From: JAAYCI01 sp964370195
Lineage (GTDB): Bacteria > Bacillota > Clostridia > Oscillospirales > Ruminococcaceae
Direction: 5' to 3'
NCBI GenBank assembly: GCA_964370195.1
Contig: CAYJIH010000001.1
Span: 1-64,000 of the forward strand
DNA length: 64,000 bases
Part shown: in pieces, positions 19,001 through 25,965 of the stretch
Layout: the number at the start of each line of letters is the position of its first letter
Position numbering within the stretch: position 1 is the stretch's first letter
The notes under the pieces: model-generated
Databases searched by the model: none
Told to the model about the DNA's origin: nothing
Seen by the model: only the letters and a program-made list of their open reading frames with translations
Position numbers and translations under genes: made by a program

Positions 19001-19484
19001 TTTGCAACTTGTGCCGTATACAGAAGACATACACGATGTGGAGCGTGAGATTGAGCGGTTGGTGGCCGGAAGTTATTTGTCGCCGGCGCAGGCAAAATCA
19101 TTGAGCCGCAAGGGGTTAAGTGCTTTTTTTGCATCGTCGCTTTTCAAACGAATTCAAAAGGCGAAGCGTGTGCTGCGTGAATATGACTTCATCACGGCAA
19201 TTCCGGCAACAAGAATAGAAAAAGAGCTGCCAAAAGAACTATCTGGCGAACGGGTGTATTTACAAGGCATTGCCGATGTTGTGCTGGTGCAAGACGATGG
19301 CATTGAAATTGTGGATTATAAAACCGACCGTGGAAAAACAGAACAAGAACTTTGCGCCTATTACGAAGGGCAGTTGCACTTGTATGCGCAGGCAATAGAA
19401 AAACGGCTAAATTTGCCGGTAAAGCGGTTGACATTGTGGTCGTTTGCGCTGGAAAAGGAAGTGGCCGTGCCACTTGGAGGATAA
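16023..19484 (+). CDS. addA: ATP-dependent helicase/nuclease subunit A (AddA)
   Basis: The 1153-residue UvrD-like superfamily 1 helicase with a C-terminal nuclease forms the AddAB recombination complex. Visible motifs are Walker A AAAGSGKTAVLVERAV near residue 25, the LTFTNAAAEELRIRL motif Ia, VDEYQDTNELQ (Walker B), YVGDVKQSIYRFRRANP (motif III), LTAHKSKGLEFPIVIF (motif V), EEMRVLYVALTRARDRL (motif VI) and the nuclease core IVDYKTDRGKTEQEL with a later QLHLYAQAIE. The length is normal for the family. The ATG overlaps the addB stop by four bases. Confidence 0.97.
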   Translation: MSERTWTKAQKIAIEDEGGSLLIDAAAGSGKTAVLVERAVRLMTREQNPIAADRMLILTFTNAAAEELRIRLAKRLDQALESEGGNPFLRRQKSLLQRAFIGTIDSFCIQLVGEQFAQLGTPPDLSVGQAAVLSELSEQALQQALEQAYEQADFAKFSALYGRSRSDTEAAQAILDLHNFVNTLPWPSRWLEKFVQMYHINTPFCKTVWGKQLLGYAADALRSAHALANAAVQQAEDDGALEAWLPMLRDDVWMVEHLMQLVQKEQWDDCERFLRGAAPARLATVRGYEGEGKAQVQSLRGDLKHILDELRKYCFVCSEEEHAADLATLLPMVQALCTATEKYSQLYFELKMEKKLLDFSDFEHLALQLLMSQEGERLPIAEEISARYDFVMVDEYQDTNELQSALYSCLGNKEGSNLFYVGDVKQSIYRFRRANPGLFLEKKHTWAAHDSGQKPAVLRLGHNFRSGPSVIEGVNYVFEELMSETLGDVHYGEEERLLQGGNGSIRDGFSLTVLEETESGDEARFVAEKIWQMIRDKVPVQEGEHMRPCEFGDFCILLRTRSSMAEFMQALQEAKIPTNSDVEQDLLSTAETLPLQAVLAAIDNPGDDVQLVAALVSPLFRFSLDEIALLRAVQKEGSLYGALLASQEEKCVKFVQSLAHFRTLSTEMDLGRFCEELTLRTGYLSAVAAMENGMARRENVHRFLHWAAEMGHTLSGGLSAFVRLLQKRRGPQGAGYRHRAGHVSLLTAHKSKGLEFPIVIFSDTAHSFNARDLSARIQFHTEFGVGLRLRAQQTLYPTLPLLAVRHRNLQESLSEEMRVLYVALTRARDRLFIVNTQKKPEKKIASLASIALVQADKAYLLSRQNSMGDWLLSALLCHADAAPLWDYIGMRQPANIKKQRQQCKMEMHVCTPSEKEPPILEEAEFLEADMATVASLQANFSAVLPRQVLQEIPRKLSVSALSKADTSFLRKRPSLLYSTGLTAAERGTAMHTFLQLVPYTEDIHDVEREIERLVAGSYLSPAQAKSLSRKGLSAFFASSLFKRIQKAKRVLREYDFITAIPATRIEKELPKELSGERVYLQGIADVVLVQDDGIEIVDYKTDRGKTEQELCAYYEGQLHLYAQAIEKRLNLPVKRLTLWSFALEKEVAVPLGG

Positions 19485-19562
19485 AAGAGCGATAGGCTTT
19501 GCGGTGCTTCGTTTAGCAAAAGTCACTGTGGTAGCAGTTGAATAGAAAAGGAGTGATGGTAA

Positions 19563-20582
19563 ATGCAACCATTAGTAGAAGAAATTTTAGCCAGCGCCAA
19601 AGCGGGTAAAGCATCTGTTTTGGTGTCGATTGTGGCCCATAGTGGTTCTACACCGCGTGGTGCCGGTGCGAAAATGTTGGTGCTAGAAGAGGGGGATTGT
19701 TTTGGTACCATTGGTGGCGGTGCCATTGAGTTTGAAGCGCAAAACACAGCAAGGCAAGTGCTACAAACAAAGCAACACTGTATGCGCACGTTTCATTTGT
19801 CGCAAAACGATGTGGCAAAGCTTGGTATGGTGTGTGGTGGGCAAGCTACGGTGTATTTGCAATATATAAGCCCAGCAGACACAGCGTGTGTAAAAGCGTA
19901 CGAAAAAGCACTGCATTGTCTTTCAAGTAGAGAAGCCTTTGTGCTTTTAACAGAAATTGAAACCGGCAATGTTTTTGTGCTTACACCAAAAGAGGACGAA
20001 CAGGCACCGGTGTTGTATGCGGAAATTACAGATGTTTGCACGCATCTGCTGGCAGACGGGCGTTATTTGGCCGACCCATTTTGCAGCAGCAGCCGCGCTT
20101 TAATTTTTGGCATGGGGCATGTGGGGGCAGAGGTCGTGCCGGTGCTACAGCATCTGGGTTTTTATACGGTGGCGGCCGATGATCGCCCTGAATTTTTAAC
20201 AAAAGAACGTTTGCCACTGGCAGACGAGCGTAAAGTGGTGGATTTTGAAGATGCACTGGCACAGTTTGAGGTGGAAGAAACAGATTATATTGTAATTTTA
20301 ACGCGTGGACATATGCACGATTACAGTGTTCTTCGGCGTGCACTGCAAACACAGGCGTGTTACATTGGTGTGATTGGAAGCCGCGGGAAAGTGGCGCTTT
20401 CTTTACAAAAATTACGTGAAGAAGGTGTGAGTGAGGAAAATATTGCACGCATTCATGCGCCCATTGGTTTGCCACTGGGTGGCAGAACACCGGAGGAGAT
20501 TGCCATTAGCATTGCAGCAGAGATGATTCGTGTGCGTGCAGGTTATCAAGAGCCTTCGCGAAAAACGGAAGGAAATGAATGA
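19563..20582 (+). CDS. xdhC: XdhC/CoxI-family molybdenum hydroxylase maturation factor
   Basis: XdhC proteins bind molybdenum cofactor, promote addition of the terminal sulfido ligand and deliver the cofactor to xanthine dehydrogenases. This 339-residue protein has the N-terminal domain motif VAHSGSTPRGAGAKMLV and GTIGGGAIEFEA, and a C-terminal Rossmann domain (LIFGMGHVGAEVVPVLQHLGF, then AADDRPEF and GVIGSRGK). The start follows AAAGGAGTGATGGTAA. It overlaps moeA by four bases and lies about 4 kb from the minus-strand xanthine dehydrogenase genes, its likely client. It is not the iron-sulfur subunit that carries the same name in E. coli. Confidence 0.9.
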   Translation: MQPLVEEILASAKAGKASVLVSIVAHSGSTPRGAGAKMLVLEEGDCFGTIGGGAIEFEAQNTARQVLQTKQHCMRTFHLSQNDVAKLGMVCGGQATVYLQYISPADTACVKAYEKALHCLSSREAFVLLTEIETGNVFVLTPKEDEQAPVLYAEITDVCTHLLADGRYLADPFCSSSRALIFGMGHVGAEVVPVLQHLGFYTVAADDRPEFLTKERLPLADERKVVDFEDALAQFEVEETDYIVILTRGHMHDYSVLRRALQTQACYIGVIGSRGKVALSLQKLREEGVSEENIARIHAPIGLPLGGRTPEEIAISIAAEMIRVRAGYQEPSRKTEGNE

Positions 20583-21808
20583 TGGTGCTACAAAACAAAG
20601 AAGATTGGCCACAGCTGGAAAAGGCATTGCAGCAGCTCATTTCCGGCGCCATAAAACCAAAAGAAACAGAATGCACGGCCATTGAAGAGGCCTTAGGGCG
20701 TGTGCTGGCGGAAGATGTGTATGCAAAGCACGACAACCCGCCCTTTAACCGCTCGCCGTTAGACGGTTATGCTTTGCGCAGTGAAGATAGCTGTTTGGCG
20801 AGCGCGGCAACCCCGGTAAAGCTGGCTGTAACACAGGAAATTTTTGCGGGAGATACACCGCGGTGTGCATTAAATGCTGGCGAGGCCGCACGCATTATGA
20901 CAGGGGCCATGTTGCCGCAAGGGGCCGATTGTGTGATAAAGCAAGAGGAAACACAGCGCATTGGCTCTTTAGTGCAGTTTACACGGGCCTTAAAAACGAA
21001 CGAAAATGTTGTATTTCAGGCAGAAGATGTGCATGCAGGCAAACAACTTCTTGAAAAAGGAAGAAGGCTGGGCCCGGCCGAAGTGGCTTTGCTGGCAGGG
21101 CAGGGCATTTCGCAAATTCGTGTGTTTATGCCGCCTTGTGTGGCGGTGGCGGCCACAGGCAACGAACTGATAAAGCCAAGCGATTCCCTTGAAACGGGAA
21201 AAATATACGATAGTAACAGTTTTTTATTGGCGGCGCGTTGCAAACAGCTTTTTGCCAATGTATCGGCACGCTGCATATTGCCGGACGACCCAATGTATTT
21301 GCAAAAATCACTGGATACCCTTTTGCAAGAAAATCAACTCGTTATCACAACGGGAGGGGTGTCTGTAGGGGAGAAAGATTATTTGCCCGAAGTGGCGAAA
21401 AAACTGGGTGGCACTTTGTTGTTTCACGGCGTAAAAGTTCGGCCCGGTGGGCCGGCGCTGGCGCTGGTGCGTGGTGGGCATGTGCTGCTGTGTTTGTCGG
21501 GCAACCCATTTGCGGCACTGGCAACATTTGAAGTGTTGGCTGTGCCGGTTTTAAAAAAATTAGCGGGGGAAGAACAACACCAATTGCGCACAGCTATAGG
21601 CATTGCACAACATGCATTTTCCAAAGCAAGCCCCATGCGCCGTTTGCTACGTGCACGGATACAAGGGCAAGAGGTGCACATTCCACCCATGGGGCATGCT
21701 TCAGGCAGCTTGTTTGCTTTGCAGGGTTGCAATTGCCTTGTTGATATCCCCGCGGGCAGTGGGCCGGTGGCGGCCGGGGATACGGTGAAAGTTATTTTGT
21801 TTGATTAA
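20579..21808 (+). CDS. moeA: Molybdopterin molybdenumtransferase MoeA
   Basis: MoeA inserts molybdate into adenylylated molybdopterin, the last step of cofactor synthesis. The 409-residue protein contains the N-terminal linker with FNRSPLDGYALR, domain II (AGEAARIMTGAMLPQGADCVIKQE), the central MoCF-binding domain (VAVAATGNELIKP, TTGGVSVGEKDYLPEVAKKLGG, LSGNPFAALATFE) and the C-terminal beta domain. Two adjacent ATG codons are possible; the first (20579) forms the ATGA overlap with xdhC. Coupling with xdhC suggests a supply line dedicated to the neighbouring hydroxylase. Confidence 0.95.
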   Translation: MMVLQNKEDWPQLEKALQQLISGAIKPKETECTAIEEALGRVLAEDVYAKHDNPPFNRSPLDGYALRSEDSCLASAATPVKLAVTQEIFAGDTPRCALNAGEAARIMTGAMLPQGADCVIKQEETQRIGSLVQFTRALKTNENVVFQAEDVHAGKQLLEKGRRLGPAEVALLAGQGISQIRVFMPPCVAVAATGNELIKPSDSLETGKIYDSNSFLLAARCKQLFANVSARCILPDDPMYLQKSLDTLLQENQLVITTGGVSVGEKDYLPEVAKKLGGTLLFHGVKVRPGGPALALVRGGHVLLCLSGNPFAALATFEVLAVPVLKKLAGEEQHQLRTAIGIAQHAFSKASPMRRLLRARIQGQEVHIPPMGHASGSLFALQGCNCLVDIPAGSGPVAAGDTVKVILFD

Positions 21809-21854
21809 CCTTTGTTTTGCGAAATTTCGCTATACAGATCGGTGTGAAATCGTG

Positions 21855-21860
21855 TATAAT
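21855..21860 (+). promoter_or_regulatory. -10 element upstream of the DUF308 gene
   Basis: A consensus TATAAT lies 64 bases before the GTG start at 21924. No good -35 hexamer is seen at 16-18 bases upstream, so the promoter may be weak or need an activator. Confidence 0.35.
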
Positions 21861-21923
21861 AAAGGCCTATTGTTACGGTGGTGTTGCCACGAGATTGCAA
21901 AAGACATGAAGGAGGTTTTTTTA

Positions 21924-22451
21924 GTGAGTTCACTGATAGAAGTTGTAAAAAAATATGCATTGGTGCGTGCGATTGTTAGTTTGTTGATGGGTGTGGCCTT
22001 GATTTTATGGCCAGAGCTGTTCATTCAAATTATTGTGTACTTAATTGGTGCCTATGTGGTGATTATGGGTATTATGGGCTTATTTTCGGCAAGAAAAGGC
22101 GGTGGCTCGGCCAGTGTGCTGGGTGGTGTTTTGATGATTGCGCTGGGTGTGTGTATGTTCTTGTTTTATCAGGCAATTGCCAGCATTTTACCTGTTTTCA
22201 TTGGCATACTGTTTATATTGCTAGGTGTGGTTCAGTTCTTTCAAGGGTTCCGCATGCGAAAATATACGGGCAAAGTAAATGTGCTTCAAATGTTGCTGGG
22301 GGCGCTTGTGTTGGCCGGTGGCGTTGTGGGGATTCTTAACCCATTTGGTACGTTAAGTTTACTGTTCCAAGTGTTTGGTGTTGTTATGCTTGTTTCTTGT
22401 GTGAATGAGTTTGGCTTCTATCTTAACATGCGCAAGATAGACAAAGAATAG
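21924..22451 (+). CDS. DUF308/HdeD-like small membrane protein
   Basis: The 175-residue protein has six predicted membrane segments arranged as three hairpins, each with repeated LLMGVALILWPELF / GVLMIALGVCMFLFYQ / LLGALVLAGGVVGILNPF patterns, which is the triplicated layout of the HdeD/DUF308 family. HdeD in E. coli is linked to acid resistance, but the function of Bacillota members is unknown. I chose the GTG at 21924 because a near-perfect AAGGAGGT stands seven bases upstream; an upstream in-frame ATG at 21801 would overlap moeA and place the -10 element inside the gene. A terminator follows. Confidence 0.8.
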   Translation: MSSLIEVVKKYALVRAIVSLLMGVALILWPELFIQIIVYLIGAYVVIMGIMGLFSARKGGGSASVLGGVLMIALGVCMFLFYQAIASILPVFIGILFILLGVVQFFQGFRMRKYTGKVNVLQMLLGALVLAGGVVGILNPFGTLSLLFQVFGVVMLVSCVNEFGFYLNMRKIDKE

Positions 22452-22474
22452 GCCGTTTTAAAGGGAGTTTTGCT

Positions 22475-22503
22475 CCTTCGGTGTTGTGCCGAAGGGGTTT
22501 TTT
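22475..22503 (+). terminator. Rho-independent terminator after the DUF308 gene
   Basis: CCTTCGG (22475-22481) pairs with CCGAAGG (22489-22495) around a 7-base loop and is followed by GGTTTTTT. Confidence 0.85.
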
Positions 22504-22592
22504 CTGTAAAGAATTGCGGGCGCTTGGATATTCGCATAAGCCTTTGAGTAGAACGAAGGGAACAAACGCATGAGGAAAGAAAAGGGAAATGT

Positions 22593-24479
22593 ATGCTAGT
22601 TAGTGTGCAAAATGTTAGTAAGGGTTTTTTAGATAAATCGGTTTTACGCGGGGTTTCTTTGGATATTCGCCCCAAAGAGCGTGTGGGCCTTTTGGGGGTA
22701 AATGCCGCAGGGAAAACAACGTTGTTGAATTTGTTGTGTGGCAAGCTTGAGCCGGATGAAGGCAGTATTGTGCGCGCCAAACATTTGGAAATTGGGTATT
22801 TGCGCCAAAACGAGGCACTTTCGGGCGAGCGTACGCTGGAAGAAGAGGCGCGCGACGCATTTTTTGCCGTGGAAGAATTGCAAAAACAGTTGGAAAGCTG
22901 CGCGGCATCACTGGCAGAAGCACCGCATGATGAAGATTTATTGTGGGAATATGATTTGATTCACAGCCAGCTGGAAGCACAAGATGCGTATCAGGTGGAC
23001 GCCAAAATCAACCGTGTTTTGATGGGACTGGGATTTGGTGCATTTGATAGAAACACACGAGTATCCACGTTATCCGGTGGGGAAAAAATGCGTTTTGGTA
23101 TTGCGAAAATGCTTTTGCACAGCCCCGGGCTTTTGATTTTAGACGAGCCTACAAACCACTTGGATTTTTCGATGCTTACATGGCTTGAGGCGTATTTGTC
23201 CTCTTATCCGGGGGCGGTGCTTACAGTAAGCCATGACCGCTATTTTCTAGATAAGGTAGCTACGTCTGTATGCGAGATTGAAAATGGACGGTTGAGCCAC
23301 TATACCGGCAGTTACAGTAGTTTTGTGGTGCAAAAAGAAGAAAGGCAGCGCACGGCGCTGCGTGCGTACGAAAAGCAACAGGAAGAAATTGCGGCGATGG
23401 AAGAATATGTGCGCCGCAATCAAGCGCGGGCGTCTACGGCCAACATGGCGTCTAGCCGAGTGAAAGCGCTGGAAAAAATGGAGCGTATCGAAAAGCCATA
23501 TGAGGATAAACGCCATATTTCGCTGCGCTTTGATTTCGACCTAGAGCCGTTTTCCACGGTGTTGACGTGTGAAAATTTTGCAGTGTCGGTGGGGGAAGGC
23601 GAGCAAAAGCGCCAGCTTTATAAGGGCTTATCTTTAGAGATAAAGCGTGGGGAAAAGGTGGCAGTTGTGGGGCTAAACGGCGTGGGGAAATCCACATTCC
23701 TCAAGGCGGTTCAAGGCCTTTTACCACACGAGGGTCTTGTGCGCTGGGGTGGCAATGTGCGTCTTGGCTATTTCGACCAAGAGCTGGCAGGCTTGCCAAT
23801 GCATAAAAGCGTGCTTGATGCGGTGCATAGCGTATATCCGGCTAAAACAGAACTGGAAATTCGCACGGCGCTGGGGCGCATGCTTTTAAGTGGAGAAGAA
23901 GTATATAAACGTGTGGAAGAACTTTCCGGTGCGGGGCGTGCAAAAGTGGCCTTTACCATCTTGCTGATGAAGCGTGCCAATGTATTGCTTTTAGACGAGC
24001 CCACAAACCATCTGGACTACCGTGCGAAAGAAGAGCTAGAGCAAGCGTTGCAACGTTTCCCGGGAACCGTGCTTGCCATTAGCCACGATCGTTATTTTTT
24101 ACGCCGTGTGCCCCATTGTATTTTAGAGCTTACTCCAAGTGGATTTTTGCGATATGATGGAAATTATGATGAGTATTTGCAAAAGAAAGAGCAGGAGGGC
24201 AAAGCGGGGGAGAGCACGCAGCAAAAGCGGGAGGCACCAAAGAAAGAACTTTCTGCAAAAGAGCGCCGCGCACAAGATGCACAAAGGCGAAATGAAGTGC
24301 GTGCACTGGAAGCGGAAATGGAAGAGCTGGAGGCGGCTATAGAGCGCGCAAAAGCAGCCATGGAGGCGCCAGAGAACAGCAGTGACTATGAACTGCTTGC
24401 AACGCTTGGCACACAGCTAGAGGCCGACACGGCGCGTTTAGACGAAGTGAGCGAGGCATGGCTGTTGACACAAGAATAA
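22593..24479 (+). CDS. ABC-F family ATPase (ribosome-associated type)
   Basis: The protein is 628 residues with two ABC domains and no membrane segments, joined by the charged ABC-F linker (about residues 240-310). Domain 1 has Walker A GVNAAGKTT, signature LSGGE and LLILDEPTNHLDF; domain 2 has GLNGVGKST and LLLDEPTNHLDY. ABC-F proteins act on the ribosome as translation factors or antibiotic-protection proteins; the subgroup cannot be assigned here. The signature of the second domain reads LSGAGRAKVAF instead of LSGGE, a departure at a site that normally contacts ATP. A coiled-coil-like Glu/Lys/Arg tail (about 555-620) ends the protein. The start follows AAAAGGGA. Confidence 0.92.
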   Translation: MLVSVQNVSKGFLDKSVLRGVSLDIRPKERVGLLGVNAAGKTTLLNLLCGKLEPDEGSIVRAKHLEIGYLRQNEALSGERTLEEEARDAFFAVEELQKQLESCAASLAEAPHDEDLLWEYDLIHSQLEAQDAYQVDAKINRVLMGLGFGAFDRNTRVSTLSGGEKMRFGIAKMLLHSPGLLILDEPTNHLDFSMLTWLEAYLSSYPGAVLTVSHDRYFLDKVATSVCEIENGRLSHYTGSYSSFVVQKEERQRTALRAYEKQQEEIAAMEEYVRRNQARASTANMASSRVKALEKMERIEKPYEDKRHISLRFDFDLEPFSTVLTCENFAVSVGEGEQKRQLYKGLSLEIKRGEKVAVVGLNGVGKSTFLKAVQGLLPHEGLVRWGGNVRLGYFDQELAGLPMHKSVLDAVHSVYPAKTELEIRTALGRMLLSGEEVYKRVEELSGAGRAKVAFTILLMKRANVLLLDEPTNHLDYRAKEELEQALQRFPGTVLAISHDRYFLRRVPHCILELTPSGFLRYDGNYDEYLQKKEQEGKAGESTQQKREAPKKELSAKERRAQDAQRRNEVRALEAEMEELEAAIERAKAAMEAPENSSDYELLATLGTQLEADTARLDEVSEAWLLTQE

Positions 24480-24505
24480 AGCGTTTAAGTGGAAGGATAA
24501 GAATA

Positions 24506-24549
24506 AAACCCGTACCAATCCAATTTTGGATTGGTACGGGTTTTTGTTT
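24506..24549. terminator. Strong bidirectional terminator
   Basis: CCCGTACCAATCCAA (24509-24523) pairs with TTGGATTGGTACGGG (24526-24540). An A-run precedes and TTTTTGTTT follows, so it can end both the ABC-F transcript and the convergent dehydrogenase operon. Confidence 0.9.
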
Positions 24550-24591
24550 CGTGTGTGTTATAGGATACAGCATTTTCTAAAAAAGAATATA

Positions 24592-25080
24592 CTATTCCGG
24601 TTTGCCCACCGCTTTGTGCGTTTCATTCACAATGCGCTCTACGGCGTTTAAAATGTTTTGATAGCCCGTACAGCGGCAAAGGTGTCCGGAAATGAGTTTA
24701 CGCAGTTCCTCGCGCGTGTATAACTTGCCTGTGCCCACAATTTCCACAGCTGTCATGATAAGGCCTGGTGTGCAAAAACCACATTGCACGGCGGCTTCAT
24801 CTACAAAGGCTTGTTGCACGGGTGAAAGCTCTCCGTTTGGCCCGGTGATGCCCTCTACCGTTAGGATGTTGTGGCCTTCGGCCCATACGGTAAGATAGAT
24901 GCAGCTATCTACACTTTTTCCGTCAATCAACACGGTGCATGCGCCACATTCACCCACTTCACAACCTTTTTTTACACTGGTTAGATTCAGGCGGTTTCGT
25001 AAAGTGTCTGCCAGTAATTCACGTTCATCAATGGCCACTTCTGTTAATTTTCCGTTGACTGTCATCTCGATGATTTTCAC
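24592..25080 (-). CDS. Molybdenum hydroxylase 2Fe-2S subunit (xanthine dehydrogenase type)
   Basis: The 162-residue electron-transfer subunit holds two [2Fe-2S] clusters. The plant-ferredoxin-type cluster is bound by GCEVGECGACTVLIDGKSVDSC (about residues 39-60), and the second by CGFCTPGLIM and CRCTGYQNI (about 98-137). The length and motifs are those of the XdhC (E. coli naming)/CoxS/NdhF group. GTG is the start codon, and it overlaps the stop of the FAD subunit gene as GTGA. It is the last gene of the operon and is followed by a terminator. Confidence 0.95.
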   Translation of the reverse strand: MKIIEMTVNGKLTEVAIDERELLADTLRNRLNLTSVKKGCEVGECGACTVLIDGKSVDSCIYLTVWAEGHNILTVEGITGPNGELSPVQQAFVDEAAVQCGFCTPGLIMTAVEIVGTGKLYTREELRKLISGHLCRCTGYQNILNAVERIVNETHKAVGKPE

Positions 25081-25964
25081 AAAACCACCTCTTTCGTTGC
25101 ATTTTCTATGGCAGTTTTGAGTGCTCGCTGGGCCAATTCGTCGATCAATTGTCTACGAAACGCCTCGCTGGCACGCCAACTGCTGCGGGGTTTTACTTCT
25201 GTTAAAGCTGTTTTTCCAAAAATACGGAATAGATCCGGCCCAATTTTTTGCCCACGGATGGCATCCTCTGCCGCATGGCAACGAACGGGTGTTGGGGCAG
25301 CCACGCCGTAAGCAAGGCGCGCATCTTCAATTACGGTTTTGCTTGCGTCTAGTTTAACGTGTACAGCGCAACCTAAGGTGGCAATGTCCATGGCATTGCG
25401 CTGGGCAAACTTGATATAGTGGCCAAAGTAGCCGTCATAATCTGCTTTTGGAATGCGAATGGCAGTGAGAATTTCTCCGTTTTCTAAATGCACACGGCCG
25501 GGGCCGGCAAAAAAGCCTTCCAATTCTTGTGTGCGCATACCATTTGGGCCTTCAATGGTAAGTTGTGCATTAAGCGTAAGCAAAGACGGGGGAGATTCGG
25601 CGCTGGTGGCACCATTACAAATATTGCCACCCACTGTGCCCACATTCCGTAGTTGGGGGCCGCCGGCTTGGTCTACTGCTTGCCCAAGTGTGGGAACATG
25701 CTTTTGAATAAGGGGGTGCTCTGCCACTTCGGCAAATGTAGCGGCAGGCCCAATTGCAAGGCAACCGTCTGCTTCCACTTTGATGTCGGAAAAGCCGGGG
25801 ATGTCTCGCACAGAGATAAGGTTACAACCGGCCAATTTTCCTTCGCGTAGGCGAATTAGGACATCGCTGCCACCGCAAATGACCACGGGGGCTTCACAAG
25901 CTTGCATTGCACGAATGGCGTCTTTCACATCAGTTGCTTTATGAACACTTGCAAAATCCAGCAT
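25077..25964 (-). CDS. xdhB: Molybdenum hydroxylase FAD-binding subunit (xanthine dehydrogenase type)
   Basis: The 295-residue FAD subunit passes electrons from the iron-sulfur clusters to NAD or another acceptor. It shows the two FAD-binding patterns of the family, VVICGGSDVLIRLREGK (residues 31-47) and LRNVGTVGGNICNGATSAESPP (around 105-125), and the C-terminal CO-dehydrogenase flavoprotein region. The ATG is one base past the stop of the large subunit gene, with GGAGGCG in the end of that gene as ribosome binding site. Confidence 0.93.
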   Translation of the reverse strand: MLDFASVHKATDVKDAIRAMQACEAPVVICGGSDVLIRLREGKLAGCNLISVRDIPGFSDIKVEADGCLAIGPAATFAEVAEHPLIQKHVPTLGQAVDQAGGPQLRNVGTVGGNICNGATSAESPPSLLTLNAQLTIEGPNGMRTQELEGFFAGPGRVHLENGEILTAIRIPKADYDGYFGHYIKFAQRNAMDIATLGCAVHVKLDASKTVIEDARLAYGVAAPTPVRCHAAEDAIRGQKIGPDLFRIFGKTALTEVKPRSSWRASEAFRRQLIDELAQRALKTAIENATKEVVL

Positions 25965-25965
25965 T

